Shown here: positions 17,064 to 25,127 of the stretch, piece after piece
Numbering within the stretch: position 1 is the stretch's first letter
How the letters are laid out: every line of letters starts with the position of its first letter
The notes under the pieces: generated by a model
What the model saw: only the letters and a program-made list of their open reading frames with translations
Databases searched by the model: none
Told to the model about the DNA's origin: nothing
Program-made: the position numbers and the translations under genes
Assembly: GCF_000993825.1 (NCBI RefSeq)
Contig: NZ_CP011114.1
Span: 2,480,001-2,544,000 of the forward strand
Direction: 5' to 3'
DNA: 64,000 nt
From: Paenibacillus durus ATCC 35681
Lineage (GTDB): Bacteria; Bacillota; Bacilli; Paenibacillales; Paenibacillaceae

Positions 17064-17177
17064 AAAGCTCTCAACTCCTTTGTCTATTACATTTATCATA
17101 CCCTAATCCCAGGCTCTATTCCAACCACAAGCGGAATGCCGCAATCCAAACGAAAATAATTTTAATCAAAAACCTGT

Positions 17178-17207
17178 TTGACAATTTTGCAGGACCGGTG
17201 ATAAACT
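17178..17207 (+). promoter_or_regulatory. Promoter of the bmr leader transcript
   Basis: TTGACA (17178-17183), 18-nt spacer, TAAACT (17202-17207). It points toward the leader ORF at 17266 and the ABC exporter genes. Confidence 0.6.
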
Positions 17208-17265
17208 CGACATGAGCGAAACGTCTTCTAATCATTACCAAATTTTTAACGAAAGGGTGATCTCG

Positions 17266-17370
17266 GTGTTTACATTCATGGATATTCATTACACTATTGT
17301 CGGCAGCCTTATCCAACAGAATACCGAAGCAGCCCTGCAGGTGAATCTTTCCCGGAAGCGCGCGTTCTAG
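17266..17370 (+). CDS. Leader peptide upstream of bmrC/bmrD-type exporter, 34 aa
   Basis: Short frame beginning GTG (MFTFMDIHYTIVGSLI) and ending LSRKRAF, with AAAGGGTGA upstream. It lies after a sigma-A-type promoter and ahead of an intrinsic terminator (17450-17486) that precedes the exporter genes. In B. subtilis the bmrCD exporter genes are preceded by the translated leader bmrB and an attenuator that responds to ribosome-targeting antibiotics; the arrangement here is the same. I did not find sequence identity to bmrB and rely on position and architecture. Confidence 0.5.
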   Translation: MFTFMDIHYTIVGSLIQQNTEAALQVNLSRKRAF

Positions 17371-17449
17371 CCGCTTTACTTTTCGGGAAGCCGAACATTT
17401 TACTGGCCGGTGCTGTCATGCACCGTGCGCATGATACGTTTGAGAAACC

Positions 17450-17486
17450 AGGCATATCGTCCGTTAACGGATGGTATGCCTTTTTT
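17450..17486 (+). terminator. Terminator/attenuator before bmrC
   Basis: AGGCATA (17450-17456) pairs with TATGCCT (17475-17481), with an inner TCCG/CGGA stem, followed by T6. It lies between the leader ORF and bmrC, so exporter expression needs read-through. A second hairpin CGGTGC/GCACCG lies at about 17408-17425 and could be part of a competing fold. Confidence 0.75.
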
Positions 17487-17564
17487 GCTCTTCACCGAAC
17501 GTTAATCCCGCTTAACCTTGGGTCTTAATGCCGACACCACACCTAATCGAAAGGAAGGGATTTC

Positions 17565-19307
17565 ATGTTTTCCGTATTAAAAGATCTCGGCTGGTTCTTC
17601 CGCCGGGAGAAAAGACGCTATACGATCGGCTTGTTCGTGCTGATCATTGCCGGCGTCATTGAACTTCTGCCTCCGCGTCTCCTGGGTAACGCCATTGACG
17701 AAATCGTACACGGTTCTATTACGGCAGGTTCGCTCATTAAGTACATTGTAATGATTCTTGCTCTGCTCCTGATCATCTACTGGATTACTTACATATGGAT
17801 GCGCAGCCTGTTCGGAGGATCGAATCTGGTTGAACGCCTGCTGCGTTCCCGGTTTATGACCCATCTGCTTACGATGACGCCCTCTTTCTTCGAGCGAAAC
17901 CGCACCGGAGACCTGATGGCCCGAGCCACCAATGACATCCGGGCGGTATCCGTAACCGCAGGCTTTGGGATGCTGACACTGGTCGACTCCACCGTTTTTT
18001 TCTCCGTCGTACTCCTTGCCATGGGCTTTCTGGTGAGCTGGAAGCTGACGCTGGCCGCCGTGCTGCCCCTCCCGCTGATTGCGGTGGCAATGGTGATCTA
18101 CGGCAAAGCCATCCATGACCGCTATAGTCTGGCGCAGGACGCCTTCGGCGATATGAACGATCAGGTGCTGGAATCCGTATCCGGCGTGCGCGTGATCCGC
18201 GCCTATGTGCAGGAACGGTTGGATGAGAAGCGATTCGGGGAAATCACGGATGATGTATACCGTAAAAATATGGCTGTTGCGCGGGTGGACTCCTTTTTTG
18301 AACCGACCATCCGGTTCTGCGTGGGCCTGAGTTATATCATCGGTCTGACGTTTGGAATCTACCTCGTCTTCCGAAATGAGATCACGCTGGGCGACCTCGT
18401 ATCGTTCAATATGTATCTTGGCATGATGGTCTGGCCGATGTTCGCCATCGGCGAGCTGATCAATATTATGCAGCGCGGCGGCGCTTCGCTCGAACGAATC
18501 GATGAGACGCTGAATTCCGTCCCGGATGTACAGGACCCGGCTCATCCGGCCAGAGTATCCGGGCCAGATGGAATTGAATTTAACAATGTGACGTTTCGCT
18601 ACCCTGCGTCACCCATTGATAATTTGAGCGGTATCAATCTGTCGCTGGCCAAAGGCGAGACGCTCGGCGTTGTCGGCCGCACCGGCAGCGGCAAATCGAC
18701 GCTGCTCAAGCAGCTGCTGCATGAATATCCTACCGGAACCGGCAGCATCCGCATTTCGGGTGTTCCGATTGAGGACATTGCGCTAGATCGTTTGCACAGC
18801 TGGATGGGCTATGTGCCGCAGGAACAAATTCTGTTCTCCAAAACCGTGCGCGAGAACATCCAGTTCGGACTCGAGCGCGCAAGCGACGACAAAATTCTGG
18901 AGGCGGTCTCCACCGCCGCCTTCCTCAGCGATCTGGATACGCTGGAAAGCGGACTGGATACGCTTGTCGGAGAACGCGGCGTCTCTCTTTCCGGAGGTCA
19001 GAAGCAGCGGGTATCACTCTCCCGCGCTTTTATCGCCGAGCCGGAAATCCTGATCCTCGACGACGCGCTGTCGGCGGTGGACGCCCGGACCGAAGCCCGG
19101 ATTGTCGACAACATCCGGTCCCGAAGAGCCGGAAAGACGACCTTGATCTCCACCCACCGCCTGTCCGCCGTCGAGCATGCCGACCAGATCGTTGTTCTGG
19201 ATGGCGGAGTGATTACCGAGCGCGGAACGCACAAGGAATTGCTGGAACTGGGCGGCTGGTACCGGGAACAATACGAACGCCAGCAGGTGGAGAATAATCT
19301 GAACTAA
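17565..19307 (+). CDS. bmrC: Heterodimeric ABC exporter subunit, BmrC/YheI type
   Basis: Half-size exporter: six transmembrane helices (residues about 15-310) then a nucleotide-binding domain. Walker A is GRTGSGKST, signature LSGGQKQR, and Walker B reads ILDDALSAVD. The catalytic Glu after Walker B is Asp, the hallmark of the degenerate site partner in BmrCD. Length 580 aa matches YheI (585). The partner gene follows 16-28 nt downstream. The pair should form one multidrug exporter with one active and one degenerate ATP site. Upstream leader ORF and terminator suggest antibiotic-induced attenuation. Ribosome binding site GAAAGGAAGGG precedes the ATG. Confidence 0.9.
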   Translation: MFSVLKDLGWFFRREKRRYTIGLFVLIIAGVIELLPPRLLGNAIDEIVHGSITAGSLIKYIVMILALLLIIYWITYIWMRSLFGGSNLVERLLRSRFMTHLLTMTPSFFERNRTGDLMARATNDIRAVSVTAGFGMLTLVDSTVFFSVVLLAMGFLVSWKLTLAAVLPLPLIAVAMVIYGKAIHDRYSLAQDAFGDMNDQVLESVSGVRVIRAYVQERLDEKRFGEITDDVYRKNMAVARVDSFFEPTIRFCVGLSYIIGLTFGIYLVFRNEITLGDLVSFNMYLGMMVWPMFAIGELINIMQRGGASLERIDETLNSVPDVQDPAHPARVSGPDGIEFNNVTFRYPASPIDNLSGINLSLAKGETLGVVGRTGSGKSTLLKQLLHEYPTGTGSIRISGVPIEDIALDRLHSWMGYVPQEQILFSKTVRENIQFGLERASDDKILEAVSTAAFLSDLDTLESGLDTLVGERGVSLSGGQKQRVSLSRAFIAEPEILILDDALSAVDARTEARIVDNIRSRRAGKTTLISTHRLSAVEHADQIVVLDGGVITERGTHKELLELGGWYREQYERQQVENNLN

Positions 19308-19335
19308 ACCATTCACCAGGGAGGTGCCATCCATT

Positions 19336-21432
19336 TTGAAACAAAGTACGGGCAGACGCCTGCTGCAGTATGCGCTGCATGCGAAGACAACCTTCATCGC
19401 GGCGCTCCTCCTGCTCTCCATCGGAGTCGCAGCGGAGCTGGCGGGCCCTTTTATAGCCAGAAGCATGATTGATAACCATATGCTTGCCATTGAGAGACCT
19501 TATTTTGCAACCCATTCGCCTGGCAACGCCGTCCGGTACAATAATGAATATTTCAAGCGCGGCGACCGGTTTGAACCGGGGGAGTCCAAGGGCCGCGAGG
19601 TTCGCCTGCTCCAGATTGGACGAAGCTTCTATTTCATCAGCCAGCCCGTTGAAGCGATTAACGGGAAGCGCAGCTATGAAGACGGTCAAGTCATAATCGA
19701 CCGCGGCGGCGAGAGAGTCAGCTATCCGGCCGTACAGCTTGCCACCCAAGATGTATTCGCTTTTTACAACCCGGAACTTCCCGGCATTTATAAGCTCGTC
19801 GCATTGTTCGGGCTGTTTCTGGTGATCTCGATCTTCGCCGAATTCGGCAAGACCTACTGGCTGCAATCGTCGGCCAACCAGGTCGTCCGCAAGCTGAGAA
19901 CAGATGTATATGCGCATATCCAGCGGCTGCCGGTCTACTTCTTCGATAACCTGCCTGCGGGCAAGGTAGTATCCCGGGTAACCAACGATACCGAAGCAAT
20001 CAAGGAGCTGTTCATTGCCGTCTTGTCGAACTTCGCCACCGGGATCATCAATATTATCGGCGTGTATACCGCCTTGTTCCTGCTGGATGTCCGGCTCGGG
20101 CTGGCCAGCCTGTTCATCGTCCCGGTCATCGTGATCTGGGTCATCCTGTACCGCAAAATCGCAACCAAATACAACACAATCATCCGCTCGCGCCTTAGCG
20201 AGATTAACGCCATTATCAACGAATCGATTCAGGGGATGCCCATTATCCGCATCTTTCGCCGCCAGAAGCAGCGGCTGGACGAATTCGAAGCGCTCAACGA
20301 AGACTACTTGAAGTACCAGAACAAAATGCTTAATCTCAATTCGCTGACCTCGCATAATCTGGTCGGTGCGCTGCGCAGTCTTTCCTTTGCGCTCGTGCTC
20401 TGGTATTTCGGCTTTGGCAGCCTTGGCGGCGGGACGATCATCTCGCTCGGCGTGCTCTACGCTTTCGTCGACGTGCTGGGACGGATGTTCCAGCCCATTA
20501 TCGGAATGGTCAATCAGCTTGCAAATCTCGATACCTCAATGGTGTCGGCAGGCCGCGTCTTCAAGCTTATGGATGAGCTCGGGGAAGACGTGACTGACGG
20601 AGAAATGCCCCGGTACAAAGGGAATGTGGTGTTCGAGGATGTCTCCTTTGCCTATAAAAAAGACTTCGTCCTGCGCGACATTTCGCTCACGGCACGCTCC
20701 GGCGAGACGGTCGCCCTTGTGGGCCATACCGGCTCAGGCAAAAGCTCGATCATCAACCTGCTGTTCCGTTTCTACGATCCGCAGCGCGGCTCCATCTCCA
20801 TTGACGGTCAAAAAACGACGGATATTCCGAAGCAGTGGCTGCGGAAGCATATGGGCATCGTCCTTCAGGACCCTTATCTGTTCACCGGGACGATCGCTTC
20901 CAACGTCAGCCTAGGAGATAAGAGCATTAAGAGGGAAAAAGTCGAATGGGCGCTTAGAGAAGTCGGCGCGGACCGGCTGCTGGCCCATCTGCCGCAAGGT
21001 TTCGACGAACCGGTAGTGGAAAAAGGCAGCACGCTATCGGCCGGACAGCGTCAGCTAATCTCGTTCGCCCGCGCGCTTGCCTTCGATCCGGCGATCCTGA
21101 TTCTTGATGAGGCCACTTCCAATATCGATACGGAGACGGAGAGCCTTATCCAGCAGGCTCTGGAGGTTCTTAAAAAGGGCCGGACCACATTTATCATCGC
21201 CCACCGCCTGTCGACCATCCGCAGCGCAGACCAGATTCTCGTCCTGCACCGGGGCGAAATCGTCGAGCGGGGCAGCCACGATGAGCTGATGGCGCTTGGC
21301 GGCCGCTACTACCGCATGTATCAGCTTCAGGTCGGCTCCGCCGCCCAGAGTACGGATACTGCCCAAGCATCCAAGCCTGATCCGGCTGTAAAGGTTCCGG
21401 CCGCAATGCAGTCGGCGCATTCGCAAAGTTAG
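19336..21432 (+). CDS. bmrD: Heterodimeric ABC exporter subunit, BmrD/YheH type
   Basis: Partner of the preceding gene. After helix 1 there is an insertion of about 90 residues (about 45-135) that corresponds to the extracellular domain of BmrD/YheH. The nucleotide-binding domain has Walker A GHTGSGKSS, signature LSAGQRQL (deviant second Gly), and Walker B ILILDEATSNID with the catalytic Glu. The C-terminal 35 residues are low complexity. Start is probably the TTG at 19336, 11 nt after GGGAGG; a GTG at 19324 overlaps that ribosome binding site. The natural downstream sequence has been displaced by insertion elements starting about 25 nt after the stop. Confidence 0.9.
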   Translation: MKQSTGRRLLQYALHAKTTFIAALLLLSIGVAAELAGPFIARSMIDNHMLAIERPYFATHSPGNAVRYNNEYFKRGDRFEPGESKGREVRLLQIGRSFYFISQPVEAINGKRSYEDGQVIIDRGGERVSYPAVQLATQDVFAFYNPELPGIYKLVALFGLFLVISIFAEFGKTYWLQSSANQVVRKLRTDVYAHIQRLPVYFFDNLPAGKVVSRVTNDTEAIKELFIAVLSNFATGIINIIGVYTALFLLDVRLGLASLFIVPVIVIWVILYRKIATKYNTIIRSRLSEINAIINESIQGMPIIRIFRRQKQRLDEFEALNEDYLKYQNKMLNLNSLTSHNLVGALRSLSFALVLWYFGFGSLGGGTIISLGVLYAFVDVLGRMFQPIIGMVNQLANLDTSMVSAGRVFKLMDELGEDVTDGEMPRYKGNVVFEDVSFAYKKDFVLRDISLTARSGETVALVGHTGSGKSSIINLLFRFYDPQRGSISIDGQKTTDIPKQWLRKHMGIVLQDPYLFTGTIASNVSLGDKSIKREKVEWALREVGADRLLAHLPQGFDEPVVEKGSTLSAGQRQLISFARALAFDPAILILDEATSNIDTETESLIQQALEVLKKGRTTFIIAHRLSTIRSADQILVLHRGEIVERGSHDELMALGGRYYRMYQLQVGSAAQSTDTAQASKPDPAVKVPAAMQSAHSQS

Positions 21433-21509
21433 GATCTTTGGCTTCGCTGCCGGAAGGGGCTGTCCCAAAGCAGGATTTTAAAGCTTGGGGGACAACCAAA
21501 TGTTGAAAA

Positions 21510-21556
21510 AACAGCAAACCGGCCGGTCAAGGGGTTCATCCTTGGCCGGCCGGTTT
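21510..21556 (-). terminator. Terminator of the IS1182 transposase gene
   Basis: Large GC-rich stem AACCGGCCGG/CCGGCCGGTT overlapping the transposase stop codon, followed on the minus strand by a T6 run. It belongs to the element. Confidence 0.7.
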
Positions 21557-23095
21557 GGCATTTTGGTCCACCGCATATTTCTTCATCAGATTGTGGGCGA
21601 GCGAAAGCCACCCGACCTCTAGGCTTACTTTCCCAAGCCCTCGAAGCAGGAACCGCCGGAATCCCCGGTTGTTCTTCAATTGCCCAAATACACTTTCCAC
21701 TTCCGCCATTCGCCGGGCGGAAAGAGTCCGGCCTTCCTCACTCCGCAGTTTCTCCCGCGCCTGCTCCTTGTACCGCAGGTACGTCATGCTTACTCGAATT
21801 TCCCGGTTGCCTTTCGCCTTGGTACAGCCACTCTTTAGGGGGCAATCTTCACAGTTTTCACTCCGGTACACTCGCAGCTTCACTTCATAACCGCTGTCTA
21901 ATTGGCTCCGGCTTTCCCGCACAAAACCCAGCTTTCGCCCATTTCGGCAAATCCACTGGTCGTTCTCTTCGTCATATGTCCAGTTTTCCAGCTTCCCGGG
22001 ATCGGTTTTCCAGGACTTGCTTGTTTCCCGGTGGAACGTATTGTATTTTACTAGCGCTTCGCAGTTTTCCTTTTCGAGATAGGCGTAATTCTCCTCTCCG
22101 CCGTAGCCCGCATCAGCAACGACGGTTTTTGGCAGTTGGCCCAGCCTCCTCTGCAGTTGCTTCAAGTGGGGAATCAGGCAGCGAGTATCGGTCGGCCGTT
22201 GGTGCACGCTGTAGCCTACAATGAACTGGTTTTCCGTTCCCGCCTGCACATTGTATCCCGGCTTCAGCTGGCCGTTCTTCATGTGGTCTTCCTTCATCCG
22301 CATAAACGTGGCGTCCGGGTCGGTTTTGCTGTAGCTATTTCGCTCTCCGCAAGTTTCTTCCTGCCGCTCGTAGCGCTGCATGCGCGGCAGGTAATCTTTC
22401 TTCAGCAAGCGGACCGCTTTCTTTAGCGGCTTATCTTTCGGCTGCTCGTTCAGCTGGGTTTCCAGCTTCCGTAAGGTCTGTTCCATCGCTTCGCTGCTTA
22501 GTGAAGCGGATTCCCCAAGCTCCGCCAAATCTGCATCTTCATGGGCCAGATTCTCTTGCTGTTCCTGCACTTCAATCGTCTGGAACAGTACCCGCACCTT
22601 CTCCTGCAGCTTCATTTTGTACCGAACCACCGCTTTGCGCCAGACAAACGTATACCGGTTCGCATTCGCCTCAATCTTGGTGCCGTCCACAAAATAGTGA
22701 TCCAGTTTGACATAGCCGCCCTGGGTTAAGAGTTCCAGCAGGGCGGTAAACAGGGATTCCAGTACGTCTTTCATTCGCTCGCTGCGGAACCGGTTAATGG
22801 TGCGGAAGTCCGGGCGCTGGCGTCCGGCCAGCCACATGAACGGAATGGTTTCCCGTACGGCCTTGGCGATTTGACGGGAAGAGTAGATCCGCTGGGTGTA
22901 GGCGTAGAGGATGATTTTGGTGAGCATTTTGGGGTGGTAGCTATGGCGGCCTCCACCCGGGTAAGCGGCTGCAAAGATCTTGTCGTTGATGCGGTTCACC
23001 ATGTCGTTGACGACACGAACGAGGTGGTTTTGGGGAATGTCCTCCTCTAGGTCCATTGGCAGATAAAGTTGATCCATGGTATATTGAATGTACAA
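21536..23095 (-). CDS. IS1182-family transposase
   Basis: Full-length 519-aa DDE transposase. N-terminal QLYLPMDLEEDIPQNHLVRVVNDMVNRI and SYHPKMLTKIILYAYTQRIYSSRQIAKA are family-typical, followed by the catalytic-domain blocks YFVDGTKIEANANRYTFVW, VVADAGYGGEENYAYLE, YRSENCEDCPLKSGCTKAKG (a CxxC zinc-like knot) and the C-terminal RMAEVESVFGQLKNNRGFRRFLLRG with the last catalytic Glu. It is intact, with a TTG start at 23095 and AAGGAGGG 7 nt upstream; the alternative ATG is six codons in. Although the gene is intact, the element's right terminal repeat is broken by an IS3 copy, so this copy is probably immobile. Confidence 0.93.
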   Translation of the reverse strand: MYIQYTMDQLYLPMDLEEDIPQNHLVRVVNDMVNRINDKIFAAAYPGGGRHSYHPKMLTKIILYAYTQRIYSSRQIAKAVRETIPFMWLAGRQRPDFRTINRFRSERMKDVLESLFTALLELLTQGGYVKLDHYFVDGTKIEANANRYTFVWRKAVVRYKMKLQEKVRVLFQTIEVQEQQENLAHEDADLAELGESASLSSEAMEQTLRKLETQLNEQPKDKPLKKAVRLLKKDYLPRMQRYERQEETCGERNSYSKTDPDATFMRMKEDHMKNGQLKPGYNVQAGTENQFIVGYSVHQRPTDTRCLIPHLKQLQRRLGQLPKTVVADAGYGGEENYAYLEKENCEALVKYNTFHRETSKSWKTDPGKLENWTYDEENDQWICRNGRKLGFVRESRSQLDSGYEVKLRVYRSENCEDCPLKSGCTKAKGNREIRVSMTYLRYKEQAREKLRSEEGRTLSARRMAEVESVFGQLKNNRGFRRFLLRGLGKVSLEVGWLSLAHNLMKKYAVDQNAKPAGQG

Positions 23096-23237
23096 AAGAA
23101 GCCCTCCTTGTAATGGTTGCTCGTCACTTCCATTTTACCAAGGAAAGGCTTCTTTTGTGTTTGATATCGTAGAAGATTTCGTTACGAGCAGCGGAGAGGA
23201 CGGAGCGATTGTGGAAAAGCGGCAGCGGTCGCCTTTG

Positions 23238-23283
23238 TGTCCGGATTTTAACTGCAAAGAGAGATTCAAAAAATCCGGACACA
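23238..23283. repeat. Perfect long hairpin inside the IS1182 element
   Basis: TGTCCGGATTTT and AAAATCCGGACA are perfect inverted repeats with a loop of about 21 nt, between the transposase start and the right end. No T-tract follows, so it is likely an element-encoded structure rather than a terminator. Confidence 0.6.
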
Positions 23284-23432
23284 ACAGCGATTGGAACAAC
23301 GATCCGTTCGCGCAGCGTCCATACCGAGTGCTCAAGTTGATACTACTCCAAAACAAGGGGTGTCCCAAGCAGCCATTGCATGGCTTTTGAACTGCACCCC
23401 GTCAAGTAGACAGTACAAATAATAAAAGTGTA

Positions 23433-24347
23433 TTAAGCGGCCTTGGTCCTGAATTCCATAGGACTGAGGCCGTTTAATTTTGCCTGTAACCGCTCGTTAT
23501 TGTAAAAGTGAATGTAGTCATCAATGTCCTTTCGGAGTTCTTCAAAGGTTCGGTAGGTATGCAGATAGTACTTCTCGCATTTCAATGTCCCCCAGAAGGA
23601 TTCCATCGGTCCGTTATCGATACAGCAGCCCACTCGGGACATACTTTGTTTCATTTCCGCTTTGTCTAGCATCTTCTTAAAGTCCAAAGAGGTATACTGA
23701 AACCCACGGTCGCTGTGGAGTAGTGGATGGCTCTCTGGCGTGGCCTGTAAGGCAGACTCCAACGTCTCAAAGACCAGCGGATTATTATTGGAATGGCCCA
23801 GCACGTAGGAAACAATCGACTTATCGTGCAGGTCTAATATGGCGCTTAAATACGCCTTTTTCCCGTTCCCGTATTTGAATTCTGTGACATCCGTGACCCA
23901 TTTTTGGTTTGGAGCGTCTGCCTTGAAGTTACGGTTCAGCACATTCTCTGCGACCTGCTGAGGTGTGGAGTTTGCATACTTCTTTCTCTTTCTGCGGATG
24001 ACGGACTGGATGCCTTGGAGTCTCATGAGACGGTACACTCGCTTTGCGTTAAGCGGTTTGTCCATCTGTCTTCGCAAATGCAGGGTTAATTGACGGTACC
24101 CAAAAGTCCGTTCTACCTTCTCGTACAAGTGGAGCATGGACTGTGTGAGTTTCTCATTTTCAGCCTCTCGGCCACTGGGTTTGCGATTCAGCCATTTGTA
24201 GTAACTGGACCGTGCTATCCCTGCGATGGCACATAAAAGCCGGATGGAGCAGGATTCCTCTTGCTGTACAGCCTGAATGGCCAGGTAGAGGTTCTCCTGA
24301 CGAACGGAACTTAATGTCCCCTCCTTTCGAGTTCCTCTAACTTTTTT
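23433..24347 (-). CDS. IS150-group transposase OrfB (integrase domain)
   Basis: DDE integrase of IS3 elements, expressed as an OrfAB fusion after a -1 frameshift. The frame is open from the slippery site AAAAAAG (24347-24341) and reads LAIQAVQQEESCSI, AIAGIARSSYYKWLNRK, then GYRQLTLHLRRQMDKPLNAKRVYRLMR. The catalytic core includes QKWVTDVTEFKY (first Asp), LHSDRGFQYTS (second Asp) and GPMESFWGTLKCEKYY (Glu), ending with NNERLQAKLNGLSPMEFR. A shorter frame starting at 24137 lacks the N-terminal helix-turn-helix. It appears intact. Confidence 0.9.
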   Translation of the reverse strand, partial: KKVRGTRKEGTLSSVRQENLYLAIQAVQQEESCSIRLLCAIAGIARSSYYKWLNRKPSGREAENEKLTQSMLHLYEKVERTFGYRQLTLHLRRQMDKPLNAKRVYRLMRLQGIQSVIRRKRKKYANSTPQQVAENVLNRNFKADAPNQKWVTDVTEFKYGNGKKAYLSAILDLHDKSIVSYVLGHSNNNPLVFETLESALQATPESHPLLHSDRGFQYTSLDFKKMLDKAEMKQSMSRVGCCIDNGPMESFWGTLKCEKYYLHTYRTFEELRKDIDDYIHFYNNERLQAKLNGLSPMEFRTKAA

Positions 24348-24991
24348 AGGAAAGCATTCTCCGCACGAAGCCGTTCATTTTCATATTCTAGCTTCTTCAT
24401 GGCGAGTTTGTAGCGATCGGCATCTGTGAGCTCTTCCGGCGCCTTGGTGCGTCCTCTGCCGTCCCGCAGGGCTTCCTCTCCACCGACTTGGTACTTCTTT
24501 ACCCAACCGTATACTTGCTGGTAAGACACCTGGAAATGGCTTGCCGCCTTCGTGTAATCTTGTCCGTTTGCAAGGCAGTACAGCACAATGTCGATCCTCT
24601 CCTGCCATGTTGTTGCACGTCCTTTGGTCATAGCCTTAGTTCCTCCTGAGTCAGCTGTAAAGCTGTTGCTATGACCATTATACTTCTTAATCCAGTTCGC
24701 GAGTTGGGTGCAGCTCGCAATCCGGTACTTCTCAATAATTTGATATTGCGACAATGCCCCTTCCAAATAATCTTTCACCGCTTGAAGTTTAAGCTCAGCG
24801 GAATACGTTCGGTTGTGGGTCCGGACTTCCAGACCCTCGTAACCGTACAACTCATACCTTCGCCGCCATTTCACGATAGAGTTCTTGGTGACTCCAAACT
24901 TCCGAGCAGCAGCCTTCACTCCAAGGAATCCCTGTTTAATTTCTTGGAGGATCGTCAATTTATCGAATGCCGTAAACTTCTTTTGTTCCAT
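24311..24991 (-). CDS. IS150-group OrfA (helix-turn-helix protein)
   Basis: DNA-binding subunit with two helix-turn-helix repeats (residues about 10-50, LTILQEIKQGFLGVKAAARKF, and about 110-160, SHFQVSYQQVYGWVKKYQ) and a C-terminal leucine-zipper coiled coil (KLEYENERLRAENAFLKKLEEL). ATG at 24991 is preceded by GGGGAG at 7 nt. Near the end lies AAAAAAG, where a -1 shift moves ribosomes into the orfB frame; the OrfB frame is exactly -1 of this one. Confidence 0.9.
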   Translation of the reverse strand: MEQKKFTAFDKLTILQEIKQGFLGVKAAARKFGVTKNSIVKWRRRYELYGYEGLEVRTHNRTYSAELKLQAVKDYLEGALSQYQIIEKYRIASCTQLANWIKKYNGHSNSFTADSGGTKAMTKGRATTWQERIDIVLYCLANGQDYTKAASHFQVSYQQVYGWVKKYQVGGEEALRDGRGRTKAPEELTDADRYKLAMKKLEYENERLRAENAFLKKLEELERRGH

Positions 24992-25084
24992 AAAAATACT
25001 CCCCATACAGTAACAGGTTTTATTATTTCACCTGTCTACTATATGGGGAGCATATCATTTTGGGACACCCTCTTTTTTCTTTCA

Positions 25085-25113
25085 TTGCAAACGGAACGCT
25101 TGTTCGTTATAAT
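25085..25113 (+). promoter_or_regulatory. Promoter of the YcaQ-like gene
   Basis: TTGCAA (25085-25090), 17-nt spacer, TATAAT (25108-25113). It starts only about 15 nt beyond the right end of the insertion element. The predicted transcription start, near 25120, leaves almost no leader before the ATG at 25128. Confidence 0.7.
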
Positions 25114-25127
25114 GGGATAATCACCCA

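Larger units (their letters stand above)
23388..25057 (-). mobile_element. IS3-family (IS150-group) insertion sequence
   Basis: About 1.67 kb, bounded by imperfect inverted repeats that both start TGA and share CCCC and AGTAGACAG blocks (left end at 23388, right end read inward from 25057). Three T residues flank both ends, consistent with the 3-bp target duplication of IS3 elements, although a homopolymer is weak proof. It carries orfA and orfB joined by a -1 frameshift. It lies in the right terminal repeat of the IS1182-family element. Confidence 0.85.
21456..25070. mobile_element. IS1182-family element, interrupted by an IS3 element
   Basis: The left end reads GGGGCTGTCCCAAA and is itself dyad-like (CTTGGGGGACAACC follows). 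The right end, after removing the nested IS3 copy, reads on the minus strand AGGGTGTCCCAAA followed by GGCTGCTTGGGACACCCC, a matching terminal repeat. The element without the insert is about 1.95 kb, normal for IS1182. It carries one long transposase. No clear target duplication is visible next to the ends, so the outermost bases are uncertain by a few nucleotides. It separates bmrD from the ycaQ-like gene. Confidence 0.7.

Noticed and set aside
23135..23385. A separate gene in the 250 nt between the IS1182 transposase and its right end
   Set aside because: Small frames here are dominated by a perfect hairpin and belong inside the element; no ribosome binding site.
21432..25085. Target-site duplication for the IS1182-family element
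   Set aside because: No matching short direct repeat is visible next to the two ends, so none is claimed.
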